A DNA stretch of 5,193 nt, taken from Planctomycetia bacterium (GTDB lineage Bacteria; Planctomycetota; Phycisphaerae; Phycisphaerales; UBA1924). The stretch lies in the NCBI GenBank assembly GCA_005776545.1, contig SXOY01000002.1, positions 1 through 5,193 on the forward strand. The letters are read 5' to 3'. Below, piece after piece: positions 1 to 5,193 of this stretch (position 1 is the stretch's first letter; the number at the start of each line of letters is the position of its first letter). The translations under genes and the position numbers were made by a program. Below the pieces are notes generated by a model. It ran no database searches. It saw only the letters and a list, made by a program, of their open reading frames with translations, and was not told the DNA's origin.

Positions 1-901
1 ACCATGTGTCTGGATGCAGCGCACAGACTGTGGGAAGTGCGATTGCGCCGCCGCTGGCGCCCAGTGCGATGCGAGGGAGGTGTGCGAGCGCGGGACGTTC
101 GCGGGCAGTATGTTGAATCGCGGCGTCGACTGCATAGGCGCACTCGGCGATTCGGGAGTTGACGGTGGCGGCGATGAGTTGCGAGTTTTTCTCAACATCA
201 TCTGCATCGTTGGGATTGATGGTGAGCGACAGTTGCTCAGTGAAGCGTGAGGGGTGCGAGAACATGCGGATCACGGCGATGCCGCGAGAGCGAAGGTGGA
301 GGATCAATGGTTCGAGGACCTGTTCCGGCGTGCCGAACATGCCGGGTAGCAAAACGACAAGGTGTGTAGTGTCGCTGTCGATCGGGTCATAGAGGGCGAA
401 AGTTGTACGTTCGAGGGTTAGTACTTCGGCGTCTTGCTGGGTGTCTTGCTGGCGCGAGGTGGTGCCGGAAACGAACTTGAAAACCATTGAAGCATCTGGA
501 GATCCCGCGCGGAGATAAGGCGGCGGCTTGATGCGAGATTCAACTGGGGTGGCGTTTGTGCCTTCGAGTGTCCAACGCGAGATGCCTGGGAACTTGGCGA
601 TGAGTGCCGCGAAATCCAGTTCATCGCTTGCGGTTTTCTCACTGTTGTTGGAAATGCGGCGGATGGTAAAGGTGGAGGCGGGAGAGGAGAGCGGGACAAT
701 TACGCCGCGGATGGAGGAGTCTTCTGACCCCCATCGAGTTGGCCATGATGTGGAGTAATCGAGAAATTCGATAGAGGAATCGGGAAGGAAGATATCCGCC
801 GCGGCTTTGGGCGGAACAGGGATGAGCTGGGCGCATGCTGATCGAATGGTGACGATGCAGAGGGCGAGAGCTAGGAATGAGAACTTCGCGGCTTTGGTCA
901 C
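1..901 (-). CDS. Exported alpha/beta-fold hydrolase, 3' end beyond the left edge
   Basis: The minus-strand frame starting at GTG (901-899) is open without a stop for 300 codons to the window edge, so the C-terminus is missing. The start is supported by a GTGA overlap with the galE stop, which suggests translational coupling; no good Shine-Dalgarno precedes it. Residues 1-24 form a Sec signal peptide: basic Thr-Lys-Ala-Ala-Lys start, hydrophobic FSFLALALCIV core, and a likely signal peptidase I site after Ala-Cys-Ala (24). Residues 25-170 are a beta-rich N-terminal part I do not recognise. From about 180 an alpha/beta hydrolase pattern appears: a buried strand plus turn LVVLLPGMFGT (181-191), where an oxyanion-hole HG motif usually lies, a second strand GIAVIRMF (207-214), and a nucleophile elbow GASGG with Ser283. 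The acid and histidine of the triad would lie beyond the edge. Substrate is unknown; esterase, lipase or peptidase are all possible. The cell location is periplasmic or extracellular by inference. Confidence 0.85.
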   Translation of the reverse strand, partial: MTKAAKFSFLALALCIVTIRSACAQLIPVPPKAAADIFLPDSSIEFLDYSTSWPTRWGSEDSSIRGVIVPLSSPASTFTIRRISNNSEKTASDELDFAALIAKFPGISRWTLEGTNATPVESRIKPPPYLRAGSPDASMVFKFVSGTTSRQQDTQQDAEVLTLERTTFALYDPIDSDTTHLVVLLPGMFGTPEQVLEPLILHLRSRGIAVIRMFSHPSRFTEQLSLTINPNDADDVEKNSQLIAATVNSRIAECAYAVDAAIQHTARERPALAHLPRIALGASGGAIALPTVCALHPDTW

Positions 902-1926
902 GACCGATACCCATTGGGATGAGATTTGAACCAATTCCATGCGGATTTCACGGTGTCATCGATCGATGTGATTCGCGGCGACCAGCCGAGTTCCTGCTTC
1001 AAGAGGGAGGAGTCGCTGAAGAGTCGGGCGGGGTCGCCTGCGCGGCGTGGGTGTTCGATGACTTTGAAATCAACACCGGTGACGCGTTTGGCGGCATCGA
1101 TCACCTGGCGAACGCTCACCCCTTCGCCGATGCCGAGGTTAAAGGCTTTGGTGTCTCCAGGCTTGAGAGATTCAAGAGCCGCGATGTGTGCATCGGCGAG
1201 GTCATCGACGTGCACATAGTCACGGATGCATGTTCCATCAGGTGTGGGATAATCGGTTCCGAAAATCTGGATACTCTCGCGCTGGCCGAGTGCGGCTTGC
1301 AGAATGACAGGAATGAGGTGCGTTTCAGGGGTGTGATCTTCGCCAAGCGAGCCGTCGAGTGCGCACCCGGCGACATTGAAGTAGCGGAGGGCGGCATATG
1401 CGAATGGTCGGTCTGCGCGGCGGCGGGATTCGGCAAGGTCGCGCATCATCCATTCGCCGGCAAGTTTGGTGCGGCCGTATGGCGAGAGCGGTTCTTGCGG
1501 GCACGATTCGGGAATGGGGATCAGGGACTCGGGCGGTTGGCCGTAGGTGGCACAACTTGATGAAAAGACGAAATTCTGGACGTTGACGCGGTCGATGGCA
1601 TCGAGCAACGTGTTCATCGCCGTGACGTTTTGCCGGTAGTAGTTCATGGGCGAATCGATCGATTCGCCGACGTAGGTCAGTGCCGCGAAATGCATGACGG
1701 CATCGAAGCGATGCTCTGAAAGGAGCGATTCAATGACGAATCGGTCGGCGATATCAGCACGCACGAAGTTGAAGTTGTCTTGCCCAAGTTTCTTGAGGAT
1801 CTGTGCCGCGGCCAGGTGTCCGCGATAGAGACTGTCGACACCGAGCACGTGGTGACCGCGGGCAATCAGTCGAGCGCAGGTGTGAGACCCGATGTATCCT
1901 GCAGCGCCGGTGACGAGGATATTCAT
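898..1926 (-). CDS. galE: UDP-glucose 4-epimerase
   Basis: A 342-residue extended short-chain dehydrogenase/reductase, close to the usual GalE length of about 340. GalE interconverts UDP-glucose and UDP-galactose in the cytosol using tightly bound NAD, serving galactose use and supply of UDP-galactose for surface glycans. Visible hallmarks are the N-terminal NAD-binding loop GAAGYIG (7-13), Asp31 ending the second strand, DIA at 58-60, the HFAALTYVGES stretch (79-89), the catalytic SSSCATYG segment (122-129), the YxxxK pair Tyr150/Lys154, RYFNVAG (181-187), and the nucleotide-sugar binding region TPDGTCIRDYVHVDDLADAH (228-247) and RRAGDPAR (294-301). The ATG at 1926 is preceded by GGGAG at 6-nt spacing. 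It is the middle gene of a three-gene minus-strand operon, 17 nt after the VTT-domain gene and overlapping the hydrolase start by 4 nt. The residue equivalent to the E. coli Tyr299 gatekeeper appears to be Leu302, so acetylated substrates cannot be excluded. Confidence 0.95.
   Translation of the reverse strand: MNILVTGAAGYIGSHTCARLIARGHHVLGVDSLYRGHLAAAQILKKLGQDNFNFVRADIADRFVIESLLSEHRFDAVMHFAALTYVGESIDSPMNYYRQNVTAMNTLLDAIDRVNVQNFVFSSSCATYGQPPESLIPIPESCPQEPLSPYGRTKLAGEWMMRDLAESRRRADRPFAYAALRYFNVAGCALDGSLGEDHTPETHLIPVILQAALGQRESIQIFGTDYPTPDGTCIRDYVHVDDLADAHIAALESLKPGDTKAFNLGIGEGVSVRQVIDAAKRVTGVDFKVIEHPRRAGDPARLFSDSSLLKQELGWSPRITSIDDTVKSAWNWFKSHPNGYRS
1649..1668. repeat. Perfect 20-bp palindrome inside galE
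   Basis: The sequence GGCGAATCGATCGATTCGCC equals its own reverse complement over all 20 bases; the next flanking pair (G1648/G1669) does not match. It encodes Gly-Glu-Ser-Ile-Asp-Ser-Pro (residues 87-93) of GalE, part of a family-conserved GES motif, so protein constraint explains some of the sequence. A related 12-bp palindrome with the same ATCGATCGAT core lies at 957-968, also inside galE. No function is known to me. Confidence 0.6.
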
Positions 1927-1932
1927 GGCAGA

Positions 1933-1937
1933 CTCCC
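1933..1937 (-). promoter_or_regulatory. Shine-Dalgarno site of galE
   Basis: On the minus strand GGGAG lies 6 nt upstream of the galE ATG, within the 17-nt gap after the preceding gene's stop codon. It is the clearest ribosome-binding site on this strand and fixes the galE start. Confidence 0.75.
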
Positions 1938-1943
1938 GTTAGA

Positions 1944-2573
1944 TCATGACTGCTTGAGATATCGGTAGAGGAAGATCGCGCTGACCGCAAGTACACCAAT
2001 CACGACGGTGGCGATGTTGAAATACTTTTCGATAAAGGTCTTTGCCGGCGGCCCGATCCAATAGAGCAAACCGGCGACGAAGAAGAAGAGTCCGAAGCGA
2101 CCCAGGACGCTTGCGACAATGAACTCGATGAACGGCGCTTCGAAGAGACCGGCGGTGACGGTGTAGACCTTATAAGGATGCACGGCAATTGCGCCGATCG
2201 TGAGCAGCCACAGGCTCTGGCAAAATTCGTGCGCGTGATCGATGACAGACTGAGAGGTGATTTTGAGCAGAATGGTCCGCGCGGTATCGGAGAAGAAGTA
2301 GCCCACTCCGTAACCAACAACGCCGCCGACGACATTGGCCGCGGAATTCACTAAAGCGATGGTCCAGGCCCGTTCGCGGCGTTGGAGAGTCATGGGAATC
2401 TGCAACACCAGTGACGGGATGGGAAAGAAAATCGCTTCGGTGAAACTCACGAGCGCAAGCACGAGCATGGAGTGTTTGTGATCGGCGAGCGAGAATGTCC
2501 AGTTGTAGAGGCGACGGTGAATCGCCCAGCTTGGCACTGGAGGGGATTGCGTTGTGGAGGGTTGTGTTTCCAT
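1944..2573 (-). CDS. YqaA/DedA-like VTT-domain inner-membrane protein
   Basis: A 209-residue polytopic membrane protein starting from the ATG at 2573. A GTG at 2591 would add six residues; neither start has a convincing Shine-Dalgarno, and ATG is chosen as the likelier codon. After a cytosolic Pro/Thr/Ser-rich N-terminus (1-25), hydrophobic segments lie at about 36-61, 71-94, 122-144, 150-173 and 186-204. Family features are the acidic re-entrant motif FTEAIFFPIPS (44-54, Glu46), the basic loop QRRERAW (64-70), the glycine-rich GGVVGYGVGY helix (83-92), the VTAGLFEAPF stretch (139-148), Arg159 in VLGRFG (156-161), and a C-terminal FIEKYFN then a final helix. This matches the YqaA branch of the DedA/SNARE-associated (VTT) superfamily. 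Some DedA relatives recycle undecaprenyl phosphate or move other lipids across the membrane; the role of the YqaA branch is uncertain. It is the first gene of the operon with galE, which would fit an envelope-related job. Confidence 0.88.
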   Translation of the reverse strand: METQPSTTQSPPVPSWAIHRRLYNWTFSLADHKHSMLVLALVSFTEAIFFPIPSLVLQIPMTLQRRERAWTIALVNSAANVVGGVVGYGVGYFFSDTARTILLKITSQSVIDHAHEFCQSLWLLTIGAIAVHPYKVYTVTAGLFEAPFIEFIVASVLGRFGLFFFVAGLLYWIGPPAKTFIEKYFNIATVVIGVLAVSAIFLYRYLKQS

Positions 2574-2642
2574 AGTGAGATCGAGGCCCACAGAGTAGGT
2601 CTATGAGGATTCAGTCTCTTGGAGGAGGCATAACCTTCAGGC
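2574..2642. promoter_or_regulatory. Divergent intergenic region, presumed promoters for both operons
   Basis: Only 69 bp separate the start of the leftward VTT-galE-hydrolase operon from the rightward regulator-lepB pair, so both promoters must lie here or extend into the flanking genes. I looked for -35/-10 pairs and for an operator palindrome, as a GbsR/MarR dimer would need, and found no convincing match. The only TATAAT-like hexamer, TATGAG at 2602-2607, lacks a plausible -35 partner. The assignment therefore rests on gene layout alone. Confidence 0.5.
2621..2628 (+). promoter_or_regulatory. Strong purine-rich SD-like site, unusually far from the regulator start
   Basis: GGAGGAGG is a near-ideal Shine-Dalgarno core, but it ends 14 nt before the ATG at 2643, longer than the usual 5-10 nt. 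No in-frame start lies closer: the TTG at 2619 runs into a TAA four codons later. The next in-frame ATG is at codon 29 of the regulator, so 2643 remains the best start despite the spacing. Confidence 0.45.
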
Positions 2643-3239
2643 ATGGATGCAGGTCGCCCACAGGAACAAACCGCCGCGATAACGCTTCGAGAGACAGAGA
2701 AGCGATTCGTTGAAACATGGGGTCAGATGGCGGGGGCGTGGGGGATCAGCCGCACAATGGCCGAAATTCACGCCATTTTGTATCTTTCGAGCAAGCCGCT
2801 TTCGATGGATGATCTGATGAGTCGGCTAGATATTTCTCGCGGGAATGCGTCGATGTCACTCCGTTCGCTCGTGGACTGGGGGATTGTTTCGCGGGTGCAT
2901 AAACGGGGAGATCGCAAGGAGTATTTCCAGGCAGAGCAGGACGTATGGGCGATGTTCCGAGCGATTGTGAGGGAGCGCGTGAAGAGGGAGGCTGAACCCC
3001 TTGCCGCACAACTACATGAAATCCGCGATTTGACTCGACGGAGCGCGAAATCTGCCCGTTCGGCGACTGAAGCGGAGAAAGTGGAACTTGCGGAGGTCAA
3101 CAAGCGGCTGGAGAGCATGATTAACTTCTTTCAGATGCTGCAATTGCTGTCAGAGCGGTTTGTGAGTCCCGCGGGGAGAGGACTGCAGGAGGCGGCAACT
3201 TTGCTTGGCAAAGTGAAATCTCTGGCCAGAGACCTGTAA
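2643..3239 (+). CDS. GbsR/MarR-family transcriptional regulator
   Basis: A 198-residue cytosolic DNA-binding protein, slightly longer than a typical GbsR protein of about 180. Residues 20-50 (FVETWGQMAGAWGISRTMAEI) carry the family's Trp-rich dimer and effector region before the winged helix. The helix-turn-helix spans about 53-82: LSMDDLMSRLDIS, then the recognition helix RGNASMSLRSLVDWGIV. The wing follows with the basic hairpin SRVHKRGDRKEYF (83-95). The charged, helical C-terminal half (100-198) should form a coiled-coil or extended dimer interface and is rich in Arg, Lys and Glu. Bacillus subtilis GbsR represses glycine betaine and choline genes, but nothing in this window relates to betaine, so the ligand is unknown. 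It is divergent from the VTT-galE operon and 44 nt upstream of lepB in the same direction. Autoregulation and control of neighbours are inferred only from layout. Confidence 0.9.
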   Translation: MDAGRPQEQTAAITLRETEKRFVETWGQMAGAWGISRTMAEIHAILYLSSKPLSMDDLMSRLDISRGNASMSLRSLVDWGIVSRVHKRGDRKEYFQAEQDVWAMFRAIVRERVKREAEPLAAQLHEIRDLTRRSAKSARSATEAEKVELAEVNKRLESMINFFQMLQLLSERFVSPAGRGLQEAATLLGKVKSLARDL

Positions 3240-3249
3240 CCAGCCGATC

Positions 3250-3280
3250 TATCCTTGCCGATTGTTCGTAGAGAAGGATA
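3250..3280 (+). repeat. Inverted repeat able to pair with the lepB ribosome-binding site
   Basis: TATCCTT (3250-3256) and AAGGATA (3274-3280) are perfect 7-bp complements separated by 17 nt, all within the 44-nt gap between the regulator and lepB. The right arm contains the AAGGA core of the lepB Shine-Dalgarno site. In the mRNA a hairpin could reduce ribosome access. The stem is short, AT-rich and has a wide loop, so it may be weak or coincidental; as DNA it could equally be a protein-binding dyad. It is not followed by a T-run and is not a terminator. Confidence 0.4.
3271..3278 (+). promoter_or_regulatory. Shine-Dalgarno site of lepB
   Basis: GAGAAGGA ends 5 nt before the lepB ATG at 3284, good spacing that fixes this start. 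The gap of 44 nt to the upstream regulator, with no terminator, favours cotranscription. Confidence 0.75.
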
Positions 3281-3283
3281 CCA

Positions 3284-4999
3284 ATGGCAAGTTCTGAACC
3301 AGACCCGCAGGATACCGGATCGAGCATTAAAGAGACGGTGATATCGCTCACGATTTCATTCGTGTTCGCGTTCGTGTTCCGCGGCTTTATCGTGGAAGCG
3401 TTTGTGATTCCTACGGGTTCGATGGCACCGACGCTGATGGGCGCGCACATGCGGTTCGCAGCACCAGAGACCGGATATGTGTGGCCGGTGGGTCCGTGGG
3501 AGACGCTGCAGGATTTTCAAACGGCGGTTCCGCTTCAGGGCACGAAGGTTCCGATCAAGGTAAACGACCCGATGAGCGGCGCGCCGGTCGGCGGGGGAAC
3601 TGGTGTTCGTAATGTGCCGGCGACGGCGGGCGATCGCATCTTTGTGCTTAAGTATCTGAAGAGCATCATCGACCCAAAGCGATGGGATGTGATTGTGTTT
3701 CGCAATCCAGGTCGACCTGAGACCAATTTCATCAAGCGATTGATCGGGCTGCCCGGAGAGCAGGTCGCGTTTGTTGATGGAGACTTGTTCACGCGAGTTG
3801 CTGAAAATGGGGGCGAACACGATGTTGCGCCGTCGCAGGTGTATCCGGCGGGCGCGGATGCGTGGAACAGTGCGGATTGGAAGATTCAGCGAAAGACCGA
3901 GCTTGCGCAGAAATCGGTCTGGCAGTTGGTGTTCGATAGTTTTTACGCCGCACCAAAGGGTACAACAAAACAGCCGTGGTTGAGCAAAGACGCGGGATGG
4001 GATTTTTCTGCGGGCACTTCATATGCGTTGAAGTCAGAAGCGCCAGCAACGCTTGAATGGGACCATGTCAAGTGGCCGATTCTGGATACGTATCCGTACA
4101 ACCAGGGGCAACGAGTCGGCGATGTTTTTGATCGCACTCCAGATACCAACGAGTTACTGTTTTCGCTGCGTTTCAATAATGGGTACCTGGTTTTTCCAGT
4201 TTCAGACCTTCGACTGGCTGCCAATATTGTGCCTGAGAAATCGAACATGGATTTTGCGGGAGTGGTGGTTGCCCGCGGGCATGAGTTCCGCGCACGAATT
4301 GAAAAGGGCTCGCGTGGCGTGCTTGAGATGCGGGCTGGCGCTACTGGGGCGTGGACGGTTCTGACCGAAGGCACTCTCAGTGCGCCGCTTCAAGCAGGGC
4401 AGGCTCGCGAAGTAGAATTCTGGCATGTCGATCAGAGTCTTGCGTTATGTATCGATGGCAAACGCGAGCTATATGCGGAATACGAGTGGGGTCCGATCGA
4501 GCGGCTGGCATATGCGACCACATTGAAGTCGACAGACATCGCCGGCTTTGATGTGAATCACTATCCAGTGCTTTTTGACCAGGCGAATTACAAGCGAGCC
4601 CAGGCTCGGTTTGAATTTGCCGGTTCAGCCTGTACGCTTTATCGCGTGACCATGTCGCGCGACCTTCACTATCAGGCAGCTGTGTATAACCAGACCAATG
4701 GTGACACCCGGCTCGAGCATAGTCGTGCTGGAATGGCGGCGGCCGCCACAAGCCCGCTTTCAACAGTTACGCTCAATTCGCATGAGTACTTCTGTTGCGG
4801 CGATAACTCTCCACAATCGAGCGATTGCCGGCTGTGGGATGTTCCAGATCCGTGGGTTGCGAATCGCATCAACCCGCAATTTGGTGTTGTTGATGAGCGG
4901 TTGGTGATTGGCAAAGCGTTCATTGTGTATCTGCCCGGTCTTGGTAATTCCAGGAAGTTGCCAATGATCGACTTTGGACGAATTCGGTGGATCTGGTAG
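3284..4999 (+). CDS. lepB: Signal peptidase I with a large insert domain
   Basis: A 571-residue type I signal peptidase (peptidase family S26), far longer than the usual 180-330. It cleaves signal peptides from exported preproteins at the outer face of the inner membrane. One N-terminal transmembrane anchor lies at about 17-40. Catalytic boxes are in order: PTGSMAPT (43-50) with nucleophile Ser46; GDRIFVLKY (116-124); RWDVIVFRNP (133-142); NFIKRLIGLPGE (148-159) with general base Lys151; and GDNSPQSSDCR (506-516), with Ser512 at the position that orients the lysine and Asp514/Arg516 as the usual ion pair. The normal SDSR ending here reads SDCR (Cys515). There are two inserts. One, at about 52-115, is short. 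The second, about 175-497, separates Lys151 from the GDN box. Its central part (about 245-460) is strand-rich and resembles a LamG/concanavalin-like jellyroll, for example VEFWHVDQSLALCIDGKREL (377-396). The C-terminal part VVDERLVIGKAFIVY (535-549) is typical of the family. It follows the GbsR-like gene in the same direction. Confidence 0.93.
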   Translation: MASSEPDPQDTGSSIKETVISLTISFVFAFVFRGFIVEAFVIPTGSMAPTLMGAHMRFAAPETGYVWPVGPWETLQDFQTAVPLQGTKVPIKVNDPMSGAPVGGGTGVRNVPATAGDRIFVLKYLKSIIDPKRWDVIVFRNPGRPETNFIKRLIGLPGEQVAFVDGDLFTRVAENGGEHDVAPSQVYPAGADAWNSADWKIQRKTELAQKSVWQLVFDSFYAAPKGTTKQPWLSKDAGWDFSAGTSYALKSEAPATLEWDHVKWPILDTYPYNQGQRVGDVFDRTPDTNELLFSLRFNNGYLVFPVSDLRLAANIVPEKSNMDFAGVVVARGHEFRARIEKGSRGVLEMRAGATGAWTVLTEGTLSAPLQAGQAREVEFWHVDQSLALCIDGKRELYAEYEWGPIERLAYATTLKSTDIAGFDVNHYPVLFDQANYKRAQARFEFAGSACTLYRVTMSRDLHYQAAVYNQTNGDTRLEHSRAGMAAAATSPLSTVTLNSHEYFCCGDNSPQSSDCRLWDVPDPWVANRINPQFGVVDERLVIGKAFIVYLPGLGNSRKLPMIDFGRIRWIW

Positions 5000-5094
5000 C
5001 GAGACTGTTGGCGTAGGTGGTGTCGCACTTGACCGTACAGACAGCAGGCAGTCGGCATCAGGGAATGCAAGATCCGGAAAAGCGCAGCTTCAGG
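5000..5094. other. Convergent intergenic spacer
   Basis: This 95-bp stretch lies between the lepB stop and the stop of the presumed minus-strand gene at the right edge. A bidirectional terminator would be expected. The only candidate is a weak stem, AAGC-TGC-GCTT followed by a short T-run on the minus strand around 5079-5090, too small to call with confidence. No coding or RNA feature is evident. Confidence 0.4.
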
Positions 5095-5193
5095 CTACTG
5101 CAATTCGATGCTGGCGATTGTTACATCGTCAGCAAATGCGATATCGCCGGAGGTGTTGGGTCGTGAGAAATCCGGGGCTGTTGCGTGCGTCAG
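5095..5193 (-). CDS. C-terminal fragment of an unidentified minus-strand gene
   Basis: The minus-strand frame entering from the right edge is open for 32 codons and stops at TAG (5097-5095). The visible tail reads roughly SGDIAFADDVTIASIELQ at its end: alternating hydrophobic and acidic residues like a final beta-strand, as in secreted jellyroll or LamG-type domains, but this is too short for a family assignment. Codons such as ATC, GCC and ACC resemble those of the other minus-strand genes. The competing plus-strand reading from ATG 5108 has no Shine-Dalgarno. The fragment would be convergent with lepB. Confidence 0.4.
   Translation of the reverse strand: MTHATAPDFSRPNTSGDIAFADDVTIASIELQ

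Noticed and set aside
14..392. Overlapping plus-strand ORFs near the left edge
   Set aside because: They lie opposite the hydrolase coding region and show no motif or ribosome-binding site.
830..832. Possible lipoprotein cysteine in the hydrolase signal peptide (Cys23)
   Set aside because: The preceding residues Arg-Ser-Ala do not fit a lipobox, which needs Leu or similar at -3; an Ala-Cys-Ala signal peptidase I site fits better.
418..914. Two short minus-strand ORFs with ATG starts (639-914 and 418-699)
   Set aside because: Both are in another frame of the exported hydrolase, which is open from GTG 901 to the window edge and has a signal peptide and nucleophile elbow. The short frames show only low-complexity Pro/Ser/Arg sequence.
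877..1560. Plus-strand open frame of 227 codons opposite galE
   Set aside because: It is fully antisense to a clear galE with all catalytic motifs. Its translation has no recognisable domain and it reflects the codon bias of the opposite strand.
2574..2642. GbsR operator palindrome in the divergent promoter region
   Set aside because: Only short, imperfect repeats such as two copies of TTCAG downstream of GAGG were seen; none form a convincing dyad.
3356..3820. Minus-strand 154-codon frame opposite lepB
   Set aside because: It is antisense to the catalytic core of signal peptidase I, and its His/Arg-rich translation is typical of a shadow frame.
5075..5095. Intrinsic terminator between lepB and the right-edge gene
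   Set aside because: The stem is only 4-5 bp and the T-run is short and interrupted, so it does not meet a reasonable terminator standard.
5108..5193. Plus-strand start at ATG 5108 running off the right edge
   Set aside because: There is no Shine-Dalgarno upstream. The 28-codon reading has no recognisable feature, and the opposite strand offers a more plausible C-terminus.

Overview
The window looks like an ordinary chromosomal segment of a moderately GC-rich Gram-negative-type bacterium, most likely a planctomycete and possibly of the Phycisphaerae. The taxonomic lead is the unusual signal peptidase I. It is about 570 residues long, with a small insert after the catalytic serine and a very large beta-rich insert before the GDN box, an architecture I associate with Planctomycetota. 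This assignment is inference from family knowledge, not a database result. I saw no mobile elements, tRNAs, rRNAs or CRISPR arrays.

Layout. A leftward (minus-strand) operon fills positions 1-2573. Its order of transcription is a YqaA/DedA-type VTT-domain membrane protein (1944-2573), then UDP-glucose 4-epimerase galE (898-1926) after a 17-nt gap, then an exported alpha/beta hydrolase (901 to beyond the left edge). The hydrolase begins with a GTG that overlaps the galE stop codon as GTGA. It is easily missed when only ATG starts are considered, because its frame is open without interruption for 300 codons.

A 69-bp divergent intergenic region (2574-2642) separates this operon from a rightward pair: a GbsR/MarR-family transcriptional regulator (2643-3239) and signal peptidase I, lepB (3284-4999). 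The pair is 44 nt apart. A 7-bp inverted repeat in that gap contains most of the lepB Shine-Dalgarno sequence. Downstream, 5000-5094 is a convergent intergenic stretch. It is followed by what is probably the 3' end of another minus-strand gene entering from the right edge (5095-5193).

Functionally, most genes have envelope or export roles: a membrane transporter-like VTT protein, a nucleotide-sugar epimerase that could supply UDP-galactose for surface glycans, a secreted hydrolase and the protease that removes signal peptides. The GbsR-like regulator sits where it could control itself, lepB and the divergent operon. No clear operator or sigma-70 promoter can be read from the sequence.

I do not see a novel multi-gene system here. 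The points most worth a second look are the large insert and altered active-site box in the signal peptidase, its linkage to a GbsR-type regulator, the possible SD-hiding hairpin before lepB, and a perfect 20-bp palindrome inside galE.
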